From NCBI RefSeq assembly GCF_048569485.1, contig NC_134357.1, forward strand, positions 112,728,244 to 112,792,243: a DNA stretch of 64,000 bases, written 5' to 3'. The notes under the pieces were generated by a model that saw only the letters and a program-made list of their open reading frames with translations, did not search any database and was not told the origin of the DNA. The position numbers were made by a program, and so were the translations under genes. Below are positions 1-10,814 of this stretch, piece after piece (the first letter of the stretch is position 1; each line of letters begins with the position of its first letter). The DNA is from Anomaloglossus baeobatrachus. Lineage: Eukaryota > Chordata > Amphibia > Anura > Aromobatidae.

Positions 1-138
1 ATGACATACCCAGTACGTCATGGCGAAATCGCAGCCCCGGTGGCTGCGATCGCTGTTTGCATTGCCAATAGCAAATACCTTAGATTCGGGGAGGAGGGGA
101 CCTCAGGAGGGGTGGTGTCTCCTCCCCGGACCTACGGA

Positions 139-217
139 GGCTGTGATTGGCTGTGCGGCGTTCGTCAGCCAATCACAGCCACTATAATGTTACAGCCATT
201 GAAAATGGCTGTAACAT
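139..217. repeat. Two perfect hairpins in tandem
   Basis: Bases 139-153 and 166-180 are perfect inverted copies (15-bp arms, 12-bp loop). Bases 187-200 and 204-217 form a second perfect hairpin (14-bp arms, 3-bp loop). Weaker inverted pairs follow to about 300. Such serial hairpins are usual inside foldback DNA elements. No gene role is implied. Confidence 0.75.
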
Positions 218-469
218 TGAAATCCAGCCCTGATCAGTGCAGCTGTAGCACCGATCATTGGCTGGAGCTGGGTGACCTCTGTTTCACCCGCCCCCAGCTC
301 TGATTGGAGAGACCGGCCTTGTGACCGATCTGTCCAAGCACTGTAGATCTGGGGCCAGAGACCGCCCCCTCACCTTCACTCCGGCGTCTGTGGGTGGAAG
401 GAAGCCGAGAGCGATTGGTAAATTATAGCGCCCCCTTTCACCCGCCGCCACTGCCCCCCCCCATTACTA

Positions 470-985
470 CAGGATGGGGACATCACTATAGAATAGGGAA
501 AAGGTGGGCACATGTCTATAGGATGGGGACAAGGTGGGCACATGACTATAGAATAGGGACAAGGTGGGCACATGACTATAGAATAGGGACAAGGTGGGCA
601 CATGACTATAGAATAGAGACAAGGGGGGCACATGACTATAGAATAGGGACAAGGTGGGCACATGACTATAGAATAGGGACAAGGTGGGCACATTACTATA
701 GAATAGGGACAAGGTGGGCACATGTCTATAGGATAGGGACAAGGTGGGCACATGTCTATAGGATAGGGACAAGGTAGGCACATGTCTATAGGATGGGGAC
801 AAAGTGGGCACATGTCTATAGGATAGGGACAAGGTGGGCACATGTCTATAGGATAGGGACAAGGTGAGCACATGTCTATAGGATAGGGACAAGGTGGGCA
901 CATGTCTATAGAATAGGGACAAGGTGGGCACATGTCTATAGAATAGGGACAAGGCTGGGGTCATTACTATAGGATGGGGAACATT
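470..985. repeat. 30-bp minisatellite, about 17 copies
   Basis: A 30-bp unit with core CTATAGGATAGGGACAAGG followed by TGGGCACATGT is repeated head to tail about 17 times. Variants are mainly GGATGGGG, GAATAGGG and CATTAC/CATGAC/CATGTC. Because 30 is a multiple of three, all frames without a stop stay open, which gives spurious repeat proteins on both strands. The array sits inside the hAT-like element that ends at 1306. Confidence 0.92.
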
Positions 986-1306
986 ACTAAAAGATGTTGG
1001 CCAAAATTTCTATATAGTGATAATTGTAACACTATTAGTTACAAGAAAGGGATAAAATGTAAAAAAAACCCAAAATAAGGCATGACTTTTTTTACCATCA
1101 AATTTTTTTTTTAGATTTAACCAAAGAATGTGCACATTTGTTATAATAAACAAGTGAAAAATGTTGAAAATCAGTGATCCAAAGGTGTGTACAAAAATAT
1201 ATATGGTACCAATAAAAATGTCACTTTGTCCCGCAAAGAATGCGGCCCCCCAAATTATTTTTTTCCTCTGTGCGGCCCATACACCCAGCCGAGTTTGAGA
1301 CCCCTG

Positions 1307-1629
1307 CAGTATACCATTGTACACAGTATACTATTATACAGTACAGTATATACAATATAGCATATCTATCAATTTGCATTTGTGGATACAATAATGTACT
1401 TTCTTATTGATAACCAGTGCAGCAATTGCTTATACTATACCTCTCGCACACCAATTCTAATAGGTACCAATAGGTACTATTCTATTGTAAGCTAAAGTGC
1501 AATTTAACTTTTGTTTTTTTACTGTACTGCAAAGGATTTTGTATTAGTGTACTGTAATACTGTTATATGAATACAGGACATTATTTTGTATTACTGTAAT
1601 AAGTTTGTATAAATGCAGTAAATATTTTT
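1307..1629. other. AT-rich spacer, nothing recognised
   Basis: AT-rich sequence with scattered TACTGTA-like motifs and no coding potential. I see no gene or bounded repeat in it. Confidence 0.5.
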
Positions 1630-1756
1630 TGGTTTGTGGAACGAATTGTCTGCATTTCAATTATTTCCTATGGAAAAATTTGCTGTGATATAAGAGTAAC
1701 TTGGTTTAAGAGCACACTCCCGGAACCAATTATGCTCGTAATCCAAGGTTCCACTG
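1630..1756. mobile_element. Fragment of a TA-targeting DNA element
   Basis: The segment runs from TTTGTGGAACGAATTGTCTG to CCAAGGTTCCACTG and is followed by TA. The rightmost bases, read inverted as CAGTGGAACCTTGGATTACG, resemble mariner/Tigger-type termini seen in vertebrate repeats. Only one end is evident, so this is probably a truncated or solo-end copy. Confidence 0.4.
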
Positions 1757-1881
1757 TAATTTCATCTTCAATTTGCTTACCTGTTTACAATAACAGTAAT
1801 TTGATCAGGGGTATTTCAAATTTTACATGCCACTGTATATACACATATATTGACTTGCTCCTATTCTACGTTTTGTATCTA

Positions 1882-3445
1882 CACTATATGCAGACTTATT
1901 AGGCAACTGAGTATTTTGATTACATGATCATTTTTATACATGTTGTCCTACTCCAAGCTGTATAGGCTTGAGATCCAACTACCAATTAAGTAAATCAGGT
2001 GATGTGCATCTCTGTAATGAGGAGGGGTGCGGTGTAATGACATCAACACCCTTTATAAGGTGTGCTTATTTATTAGGCAACTTCCTTTCCTTTGGCAAAA
2101 TGGGTCATAAGAGAGATTTGACGGGCTCTGAAAAGTCCAAAATTGTGAGATGTCTTGCAGAGGGATGCAGCAGTCTTGCAATTGCCGAACTTTTGAAGCG
2201 TGATCACCGAACAATCAAGCGTTTCATGGCAATTAGCCAACAGGGTCGCAAGAAGCGTGTAGGGCCAAAAAGGCGCAAAATAACTGCCCATGAATTGAGG
2301 GAAATCAAGCGTGAAGCTGTCAAGATACCATTTGCCACCAGTTTGGCCATATTTCAAAGCTGCAACGTTACTGGAGTATCAAAAAGCACAAACGGTGTGC
2401 CATACTCCAGGATATGGCCAAGGTAAGGAAGGCTGAAAAACCACCACATTTGAACAAGAAACATAAGATAAAACGTCAAGACTGGGCCAAGAAATATCTT
2501 AAGACTGATTTTTAAAAGGTTTTATGGACTGATAAAATGAGAGTGACTCTTGATGGACCAGATGGATCAGCCAGGGGCTGGATCAGTAAAGGGCAGAGAG
2601 CTCCACTCCGACTCAGATGCCAGCAAGGTGGAGGTGGGGTTCTGGTATGGGCTGGTATCATCAAAGATGAACTTGTGGGACCTTTTTGGGTTTAGGATGG
2701 AGTGAAGTTCAACTCCTAGACCTACTGCCAGTTTCTGGAAGACAACTTCTTCAAGCAGTGGTACAGGAATAAGTCGGTATCATTCAAGAAAAACATGATT
2801 TTCATGCACGACAATGCTCCATCACATGCATTCAACTACTCCACAGTATGAATGGCCAGTAAAGGTCTAAGAGATTAAAAAGTAACGACATGGCCCCATT
2901 GTTCACCTGATCTGAACCCCATAGAGAACCTGTGGTCATTCATAAAATGTAAGATCTACAGGGAGGTAAAACAGTACACCTCTCGAAACAGTGTCTGGGA
3001 GGCTGTGGTGGCTGCTGCACTCAATGTTGATCAGGTCAAGCAACTGACAGAATCTATGGATGGTAGGCTGTTGAGTGTCATCATAAAGAAAGGTGGCTAT
3101 ATTGAGCACTAATTTTTTGGGGTTTTGTTTTTGAATGTCAGAAATATTTGTTTCTAAATTTTGTGCAGTTATATTGGTTTACCTGGTGAAAATAAACAAG
3201 TGAAATGGGAATATACTGTATTTGGTTTTTATTAAGTTGCCTAATAATTCTGCACAGTATTAGTTACCTGCACAAGCAGATATCCTCCTAAGAAAGCCAA
3301 AACTAAAAATACCCCACTCAAACTTCCAAAAATATTAAGCTTTGATATTTATTAGTCTTTTGGTTTGATTGATAACATAGTTATTGATCAATAATAAAAA
3401 AAAATCCGCTAAAATACAACTTGCCTAATAAGTTTGCAGCCAGTG
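1882..3445 (+). mobile_element. Tc1-like DNA transposon, full length, DD37E-type
   Basis: The ends are inverted copies. Left is CACTATATGCAGACTTATTA (1882 on) and right, read inverted, is CACTGGCTGCAAACTTATTA, each next to a TA (1880-1881, 3446-3447). The motif TTATTAGGCAACT occurs twice at each end: outer near 1897 and 3421, inner near 2070 and 3233. This is the inverted-repeat/direct-repeat (IR/DR) plan known from Sleeping Beauty-type elements. Length is 1,564 bp, normal for the group. The 3' half of the adjacent LINE begins directly after the right TA, so the element sits at the LINE's 5' edge. Confidence 0.9.
2100..3112 (+). pseudogene. Decayed Tc1-like transposase
   Basis: This gene would encode the cut-and-paste transposase of the element around it. 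From ATG 2100 the first 108 residues are open and read as a paired-like helix-turn-helix region (MGHKRDLTGSEKSKIVRCLA, then a basic KRRKITAHELREIKRE stretch). After that the frame is broken by a frameshift near 2400 and by several stop codons. Recognisable catalytic blocks remain: VLWTDKM (first Asp), IFMHDNAPSH (second Asp) and LNPIENLWS (Glu). Counting the residues between the second Asp and Glu as they stand gives 37, not the 34 of ordinary Tc1, so it resembles the DD37E (TRT-like) lineage. The remnant ends at TAA 3110. It cannot make an active enzyme as it stands. Confidence 0.85.
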
Positions 3446-3447
3446 TA

Positions 3448-4806
3448 TTTATGTATTGTATCTCTATGCTCCATTCTATCGGCCTAAAGGATACTGTTCT
3501 TTACTGGTTCTCTTTCTATCTTTCTGGCCGCTCATTCAGCGTATCATTTGCTGGCTCCACATCTTCTCCTCTTCCTCTCACTGTTGGGGTCCCTCAAGAT
3601 TCAGTCCTTGGCCCTCTTCTTTTCTCCCTCTACACTGCCCAAATTGGAATGACCATCAGCAGATTTGGCTTTCAGTACCATCTTTATGCTGATGAGACAC
3701 AGCTATACACCTCATCCCCTGAGCTCACCCCCGCTGTACTACAGAACACAAGCGACTGCCTGACTGCAGTTTGCAATATCATGTCTGCTCTCTATCTGAA
3801 ACTTAACCTTTCCAAAATAGAACTTCTTCTTGTCCCTCCATCTTCCAACCTTCCTAAACCTGACATCTCCCTCTCTGTGTGTTTCACAACTATAAGTCCT
3901 AGGCTGCAGGCCCGCTGTCTTGGGGTTATACTTGACACTGATCTCTCCTTCACCTCCCACATACAATCTCTTGCCCGCTCCTGCTGCTTACACCTCAAGA
4001 ACATCTCTAGAATCTGCCCCTTTCTCACAATGGAAATGGCAAAAACCCTCACCGTGGCCCTGATCCACTCTCGCCTCGACTACTGTAACTCTCTATTAAT
4101 TGGTTTCCCCCTAACTAGACTCTCCCCTCTACAGTCCATCCATTGCACTGGCTGCCCATATATCACAGGATCCAATTCAAACTGCTTGTTCTCACCCACA
4201 AAGCTCTCCACAGTGTGGCAACCCCCTACATCTCCACCCTTCTCTCTGTCTATCACCCCACCCGTTGTCTACGCTCTGCAAATGACTTTTGACTAACATC
4301 CACACTAATTCAAACCTCCCACTCCCGGATCCAAGACTTCTTCCGAGCTGCACCAATCCTCTGGTATGCCAAGAAGTTAAGACAAATCACAACTTACTCA
4401 GCTTCAGACGCACCCTAAAAACACATCTTTTTAGGATGGCCTATCACACTCTCTAGCAGAAATAAATTCACATAGTCCCTCCACAACTTCTCAGAACATA
4501 ACCCCATGTCAAATTCCATGGCACCCAAATGCATCTCAAGGTTCTGGCCAACTGGTCCAGGAAGCCATTATCTATCCCCCATTTCCTTGAGATGACTGGA
4601 TTGTCATTGTAGATAAGCACTTGTACCTTGCACCCCCCCATCTCATTGTAGATTGTAAGCTCTCACAAGCAGGGTTGTCTTTTTCCCCCTCTAAATATTG
4701 TATTTTATATAACTGTTACTTGTTTGTATATGATCCTCCTGAATTGTAAAACGCTGTGGAATATGTTGGCGCTATAGAAATAAAGATTATTATTATTATT
4801 ATTTAT
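3448..4806 (+). mobile_element. 5'-truncated L2-type LINE
   Basis: This is a non-LTR retrotransposon remnant keeping the last part of the reverse transcriptase, the C-terminal region, the 3' UTR and an (ATT)n tail (4786-4806) preceded by GCGCTATAGAAATAAAG. That tail and the protein sequence fit the L2/CR1 group. The 5' side stops at the Tc1 right end, so the rest was either never copied (the usual LINE outcome) or lost. No target duplication could be defined. Confidence 0.85.
3466..4440 (+). pseudogene. L2 reverse transcriptase, C-terminal remnant
   Basis: Reverse transcriptase would copy LINE RNA at the insertion site. The open part, to 4296, contains [16 protein letters not shown] (family form GVPQGSVLGP) and the active-site motif YADETQLY (family form YADDTQLY, so the second catalytic Asp is replaced by Glu). 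The C-terminal signature [11 protein letters not shown] follows. Compared with the family as I remember it, about 25 residues are missing near 4140, between the leucine-rich LSPLQSI and the HWLP region, and the frame is shifted there. Homology continues out of frame to about 4440 (FRRTLKTHLF). This is an inactive fragment. Confidence 0.85.
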
Positions 4807-5600
4807 TTTTGATCACAATGAGGCTATATGACAGTGCCTTACTTCCTTATGAATACGTATTTTACCTTGCTTCTCCTAGTGTTCGCGCCTATTTGAACAT
4901 CCAACTGCTCGTTACGAGTACCAAGGACCTGTGCATGGTAGTGATCGCTCATTAAACATGTATAGAAGGTGAACATCCTGAATTTATCAATTCTCACAAG
5001 ACATTTTGATTTAAATATATTTGACAATTATTATAAATCCAACATTATAATGTTTGGAGCACTTTCATGCTGTTACTCAGCGGGAATCTGTTCTTTTTCC
5101 GCACTTTATAAAAACACCAGAGATCTCATCCATAATACTCAGTTAATGTCAAAATGTTTTTTCTTACATTCAAGTTATGTACGAGCTGCAGATGTTGCCT
5201 TCATCTGAAATGTGTTCTGTAATGTATTACGGAAAATGACAACTTGTTTTCTTGGGCTATTTTAGCAACATTTAGAAAAGAACATCTACGGTTTGGAGGT
5301 AATATAAGGAATGTCTACGAGTTATACCAATTAGAATAGTTTCATGTATTCAGCTCAATTAGCTGTTCCGGAGTGGTACATAAAAACTGCTGTGAAGCCT
5401 GAGATGTACTTGAGGATAACGTATAACGTCTTTGATTATAGACAGTTTTCTACTATGAATATTCCCTAGCTACTTTCAGATGCCATAAATTGGATGACAG
5501 GAGGTATACAACCAACCACATCACCATTTTCAGCTTTCAAACACGTATCAAATGAAATGATGGATCACTGCCCTAAAAAAAAGTTACCTTAGAATTTTAC
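4807..5600. other. Non-repetitive AT-rich sequence
   Basis: No gene, tandem repeat or clear element is visible. A short piece at about 4895-4965 (GCTCGTTACGAGTACC, then GTGATCGCTCATTA) resembles the TACTCG/CTCGTTAC terminal sequence of hAT elements elsewhere in the window and may be a hAT scrap. Confidence 0.45.
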
Positions 5601-5604
5601 TGAA

Positions 5605-6030
5605 TTTAAAGAGAACCAGTCATCAGGATCAGGCATGATAAACTAAAGCCAACCTATAGATAGAGTCATTAATCCACCAATATGAATATAATAAATTAAT
5701 TTATTAGACATATATAAAAAAAACTGACAAAACAATAAAACATCAAGGTGCACGATAAGGATAGCAAGTGAGGAGATCACAGCATTGCAGATCACTTTCC
5801 ATGTGGGCTGGGTGTAAAGCGCCTGTGCATAATATCAGCAGGAAGTACCCAGTTGGACGCCCAGCCACAATAGCAGAATATAAAGTGCATGTGCCAAAGA
5901 GCAGCTAAAATGCTGGGCTCACAGAGAGTTATAAACACTCACCCATAATACCTTGAGATCTGCGAGGCTGTGACCGCTATGCGCGTTTCGCATGGGCTTC
6001 TTCGGGGGTCCTTGACAGTATATAGGGGGC
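5605..6030. repeat. Unclassified dispersed repeat
   Basis: The block begins TTAAAGAGAACCAGTCATCA and ends near a motif (GCGTTTCGCATGGGCTTCTT) that I recall from dispersed amphibian repeats, often as its complement. No reading frame of note. The class is unknown. Confidence 0.4.
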
Positions 6031-6542
6031 TGTAGGTCTTTCTTACTATGTATAGGAAAGCTGTGAGGACATCATATTGTATGGGGGTCATTTTAGGGGA
6101 ATAATGATATGAGAGGCATTAAACTGTGTAGGGGCTCAGCATCATAATTTGTGTGGGGTTTCTGTAGTATCAGCACACTGTCCATGTGTGAGGGAGTGTG
6201 GGGTGAATTTGTGGGGGGAATTCACTATGGGGGACCATGCATTATGAGAAGCATTTTTAAGGTGTTTTTGAAAGGCTGTGAAAGGGGTATAGTAGTGGTT
6301 GAAAACACTAATGGGCTTCAGCATTGGCATAATTACCATGTCCCTTTCCCTGATTTTAAAAGTATGGAGGGGTGACCCGGCTTACTCTGTTTTTTTGGGG
6401 TGTGTGGAGAATGGAAGGGGGGCAGTTAAACCTTAGCTATGGAGCCTCGCAGTGGCGTAAAAATAGTTTGATGGCCCAGTGATGCAAAATTTGCACCTGC
6501 TCCAATCATGCCACTTCCTATGACCCTGCAACTCCCTGGTAA
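6031..6542. other. No recognised feature
   Basis: G/T-rich sequence (about 6060-6420) with TGTGTGGGG-type runs and no consistent repeat unit. No gene is supported. Confidence 0.4.
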
Positions 6543-6689
6543 GCTACATTCGGCCTATACGACAAATCTTAAGACTACAAAACGGACCCCCATTTTAACA
6601 TTAAAAAATTTTTTTTTTTTCCTATTTTCCTCCTCTAAATTTAGGGTGCGTCTTATAGTCCTGTGCACCTTATAATCCAAAAAATACTG
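6543..6689. mobile_element. TA-flanked MITE fragment
   Basis: The right end, read inverted, is CAGTATTTTTTGGATTATAA next to TA at 6690-6691. An imperfect partner (CTTAAGACTACAAAACGGAC) lies on the left. A run of T (6605-6620) separates them. This is a short non-autonomous DNA element of the mariner/Tigger style, judged from ends only. Confidence 0.45.
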
Positions 6690-6784
6690 TAGATATGCAC
6701 AAATACTCTCTGGCCAATATTACAAACATATACACACACTATGGCTCTGTCTCACCAAGACTGGTGTTGATCATGCCAGTCTTA

Positions 6785-7334
6785 AGGGCGTTTTACACGC
6801 AGCGACATCGCTAGCAATGTCGCTACCGAAAGCACCCGCCCACGTTGTTTGTGCATCACGGGCAAATCGCTGCCCGTGGCGAACAATATTGCCGGTACGC
6901 GTCACACATACTTACCTTCCTAGCGACGTCACTGTGGGCGGCGAACAACCTCTTTTTTAAGGAGGAGGTTTGTGCGCCGTCACAGCGACGTCACACAGCA
7001 GCCCGCCAATAGAAGCGGAGGGGCGGAGACCAGCCGCATTAATGACATGCCCACCTCGTTGCCGGCAGTACACAGGTACGTTGTTGTTCGTCATTCCCGG
7101 GGTGTCACACGTAGCGATGTGTGCTGCCTCAGGAACAACGAACAACCTGCGTCCAGCACCAGCAACGATATTTGGGAAATGAATGACGTGTCAATGATCA
7201 ACAATTAGGTGAGTATTTTTGGTCGCTCATAGGTGTCACACGCAACGACGTCGCTAACGAGGCCGGATGTGCGTCACGAATTCCGTGACCCAAACGATAT
7301 CTCGTTAGCGATGTCGTTGCGTGTGAAGCAGCCT
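6785..7334. mobile_element. MITE with TTA duplication (Harbinger-type target)
   Basis: The ends AGGGCGTTTTACACGCAGCG and (inverted) AGGCTGCTTCACACGCAACG match well, and both are flanked by TTA (6782-6784, 7335-7337). The 550-bp interior is rich in GCGATGTCGC-type words. A 3-bp TTA/TAA target duplication is the PIF/Harbinger rule, so this is most likely a non-autonomous Harbinger relative. It has no coding capacity. Confidence 0.8.
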
Positions 7335-7604
7335 TTACTCTTGATGAGGAGGCGTGCTAGTGTAAAAAAAAATGCCTTGAGTGAAAAAAAAAAGTTGCAA
7401 AAGCTGAAAATTGTAGTGTCATTATTTGTAACTTTTTTATGCCAATATTTGGCAAAAATATTTATTCTAGACGCTATAGGTTCAGCTGGAAATATCACAC
7501 ATCACAAGCACAAATGAAATGGAAAAAAGTAGATTCTAAAAAATCATTAGCCTAGATTAGATATAATGTGACTTGCTAACACGGTATCAAATATAATGAG
7601 CTTA

Positions 7605-8348
7605 GGGGTGCTTCACACATAGCGAGATCGCTACCGAAATCGCTGCTACGGCACGGTTTTGGTGACGCAACAGTGACCTCATTAGCGATCTCGCTGTGTG
7701 TGACACTGAGCAGCGATCTGGCCCCTGCTGCGAGATCGCTGCTCGTTACACACAGCCCTGGTTCGTTTTCTTCAAAGGCGCTCTCCCGCTGTGACACACA
7801 GATCGCTGTGTGTGACAGCGAGAGAGCGACGAAATGAAGCGAGCAGGGAGCAGGAGCTGGCATCTGACAGCTGCGGTAAGCTGTAACCAAGATAAACATC
7901 GGGTAACCAAGGTGGTTACCCGATATTTACCTTAGTTACCAGCCTCCGCAGCTCTCACGCTGCCTGTGCTGCCGGCTCCGGCTCTCTACACATGTAGCTG
8001 CAGCACACATCGGGTTAATTAACCCGATGTGTACTGTAGCTAGGAGAGCAAGGAGCCAGCGCTAAGCAATGTGCGCGGCTCCCTGCTCTCTGCACATGTA
8101 GCTGCAGTACACATCGGGTTAATTAACCCGATGTGTACTGTAGCTAGGAGAGCAAGGAGCCAGCGCTAAGCAGTGTGCACGGCTCCCTGCTCTCTGCACA
8201 TGTAGCGATGTTATGATCGCTGCTGCGTCGCTGTGTTTGACAGCTAAGCAGCGATCATAACAGCGACTTACAAGGTCGCTGTTACGTCACAGAAAATGGT
8301 GACGTAACAGCGACATCGTTGTCGCTGTCGCTATGTGTGAAGCACCGC
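7605..8348. mobile_element. MITE with TTA duplication and internal palindromes
   Basis: The ends GGGGTGCTTCACACATAGCG and (inverted) GCGGTGCTTCACACATAGCG are nearly identical, with TTA at 7602-7604 and 8349-8351. Inside, a unit of about 107 bp is repeated twice (about 7985-8092 and 8093-8200). Each copy is centred on a perfect palindrome around TTAATTAA: 28 bp at 8005-8032 and 36 bp at 8105-8140. It is related in its ends to the elements at 6785, 10222 and 13018. Confidence 0.85.
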
Positions 8349-8351
8349 TTA

Positions 8352-8940
8352 GATGCACAGGCTCAGCAAAAGAGTATCAAACATGATAAGCTTAGATATA
8401 CAAGCTCTATTATATTTATGAAAGGCCTAGATACCAAGGCTCGGCAGTTCAATTTTTACATTGCATCGGATTAGATATTTAGGCTTGCCATCACAATCTC
8501 AAACATGATAGACCTAAATATATTAGATAAGTAACACTATCTGTGTCATCATGAGGCTTGAGATAGCAGGTGAAGGGTGTTCCCATGATAGCAGATGTAA
8601 TCCAATGGAAAAAATACCAAAGAAGTATCAGAAGAATATAAAAATAAAACAAAAAACTTTATTTAAAAACAGAATGTGTTTGGCTGTATCCAACCTTCTT
8701 CAGGTGTCTGGAGGTTGGTCAGTAAACTGGGATCATATATATGCACTCTTCACCTGGTATTTCAACCCTCATTACGCACTGTCTGGGCTCTTTGAGGCCT
8801 CTTTGACATGTTTTGCATGGTCCCTGGTATAGGTGCGTATGTGTGTCTGTGTGTCCGTGTGTGTGTTCAGCATGTGCTGTCAGTTGTGCTAGCCATGTAA
8901 CATCTGCATAGCACATGGATAGCATGAATTTTTATACTTA
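8352..8940. repeat. Spacer with an unclassified repeat-like block
   Basis: From about 8590 to 8730 there is an A-rich block (AAAACAAAAAACTTTATTTA) followed by CAACCTTCTTCAGGTG, a phrase I associate with dispersed amphibian repeats. 8352-8540 shows repeated AAGCTTAGATAT / ATCAAACATGATA motifs. A TG-rich stretch lies at 8835-8870. No gene is seen. Confidence 0.35.
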
Positions 8941-9079
8941 CCTGTCCATGGTGCTGATGTCTCCGTGGTGCTGCTGCTTCCGGTCCTCGGTGAATATGCG
9001 ATGAGCATAATGAGTGGGGGCAGTAGCGGCAAAGACAGCAGTGCTGGGGAAGGTGAGTGTAGAAATTCATTTTATTTCA

Positions 9080-9313
9080 AAGAAACGTGATTTTCTTCGG
9101 TACATGTCACACTGATGTCACACGGATCTCATGTCTACACGTGGAGCACATGGACACATGTATGTTCCACATGGACACATGGTCCATGGGAAAACACGCA
9201 CGTATGCGCGAACCCATTGATTTTAATGGGTCTACGTGTGCCCATGTCTCTGGTGCGTGTGAAAACAGACGTCACACGTAGCGGAGACACGGATGTGTGA
9301 AGGGGCCTTAGAG
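9080..9313. mobile_element. One-ended MITE related to the complete Harbinger
   Basis: The right end GGAGACACGGATGTGTG followed by AAGGGGCC and then TTA matches, base for base over 17 positions, the inverted left end of the complete Harbinger at 50376. The left end is not found in an equivalent form, so the copy is truncated or rearranged. The interior has CACATGG/CCATGTG inverted words. Confidence 0.6.
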
Positions 9314-10218
9314 GAATTTCCTTCAGTACACCAGGTAGGCTGCACCTATTGGATTTATTTGATACATTTTCAGGAGTTCTGCCCAAATATCCACAACTCC
9401 ATCAGGTGAGCAAATGCCGTTTTAGATTTTTATCTCTCTTTTTTAAACTTACTAAGTGCCATTGTCTCTCCTTTACATACAGAGTTCTCTATTTTGGTTC
9501 CTTTCAACTTTTTTTTAATTTCTTTCTGCTAAGTGGCAAGTCCGAACAGTAACACAGATTTCCCTGATAAGTCCATGTTTGGTGTGTGTGCACAGACACT
9601 AGGTGTCTGGTACGGAGCCTGAACTTTATAATTGGGGTTCGCCCACCACTAGTGATATTATTATTATTACTACATCTAATTATTACTAAACCATAATGGA
9701 ATAGGACCATAGGATAACCCCTGCTATGTGCTGTGTAATGGCTGTGTCTGACTGTACAGGCACATGGTCTGATCATGCCACATCTCCTGTGCTTTAAATA
9801 AAGCTGCTTTGTTTTGGATACTTCCTAGTATTTGGCTTTGACAAAACGTTATTGATACACATAGGTGTGAATTACATGTAGTTGAATTACATGTAGTTTT
9901 TATGTGTTTCCATGGCAGAAAGACACTACGAACGCATATGCTTTTTTTACCTCCAGTTTTTTTTGCATCTAATGCAAGTGTACTGGGAAATCTGCACTAA
10001 AAAATTCAGTGTACCTGCAAAAGAAATTGACAAATTGAAGATTTGAAACACACCTGCAGATCAGTTTATGCTGAGCAAAAAAGTAACACAGTGGACAGGA
10101 TATTTCTATAAATCCAATCAACTTTGCTGGAACTGTAAGATGCTACTTTCCCTTTTTTAATGCAGCAAAAATACACAGTGTCAAAAACATACCAAAAGCT
10201 CTTTGTGGGAACATAGCC
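9314..10218. other. No recognised feature
   Basis: AT-rich sequence with a TTATTATTATTACT microsatellite-like piece near 9657. No gene or bounded repeat is recognised. Confidence 0.4.
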
Positions 10219-10221
10219 GAA

Positions 10222-10811
10222 GGGGCACTTTGCACACTACGATATCGCAGCTGCGATGTCAGTGGGATCAAATTGAAAGTGACGTACATCCGGGAACACA
10301 GGCGATATCGTAGTGTGTAAATCCTTTATGATACGATTAACGAGCGCAAAAGCGTCCAAATCGTACCATCGGTGTAGCGTCGGTCATTTCCATGATTTCG
10401 GAAGGACCGATGTTACGATGTTGTTCCTCGTTCCTGCGGCAGCACACATCGCTGTGTGTGAAGCCGCAGGAGCGAGGAACATCTCCTACCTGCGTCCTGC
10501 GGCTCACACCGGCTATGCGGAAGGACGGAGGTAGGCGGGATGTTTACATCCCAGTCATATCCGCCCCTCCGCTTCTATTGGCCGCCTGCCGTGTGACATC
10601 GCTATGACGCCGCACGACCCGCCCCCTTAATAAGGAGGTGGTTCGCCGGCCAGAGCGACGTCGCAAGGCAGATAAGTGCATGTGAAGCTGCCGTAGCGAT
10701 AATGTTCGCTACAGCAGCAATTACAAGATATCACATCTGCGACGGGGGCGGGGACTATCGCGCTCGGCATCGCAGCATTGGCTTGCGATGTCGTAGTGTG
10801 CAAAGTACCCC
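10222..10811. mobile_element. MITE with Harbinger-type ends
   Basis: The ends GGGGCACTTTGCACACTACG and (inverted) GGGGTACTTTGCACACTACG differ at one position. The right flank is TAA and the left GAA, i.e. a TAA duplication with one change. At 590 bp, its interior shares words such as CCTCCGCTTCTATTGG and CTCGTTCCTGCGGCAGCACA with the element at 13018, so the two are sister families. Confidence 0.8.
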
Positions 10812-10814
10812 TAA

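Larger units (their letters stand above)
1..1306 (-). mobile_element. Partial hAT-like non-autonomous element with internal minisatellite
   Basis: Read on the minus strand, this stretch begins at 1306 with CAGGGGTCTCAAACTCGGC, which looks like the terminal repeat of several vertebrate hAT-type elements. It continues through an AT-rich segment (985-1250) into the 30-bp minisatellite and then a GC-rich segment (1-460). The other end lies outside the window, so neither length nor target duplication can be checked. There is no transposase reading frame. Assigning all 1.3 kb to one element is inference; the GC-rich part could be a separate repeat. Confidence 0.4.

Noticed and set aside
376-964. 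Long open frames on both strands with repeated MCPPCPYSID or YRHVPTLSLS-type peptides
   Set aside because: They are produced by the 30-bp minisatellite, whose unit length is a multiple of three; there is no start context, splice signal or domain.
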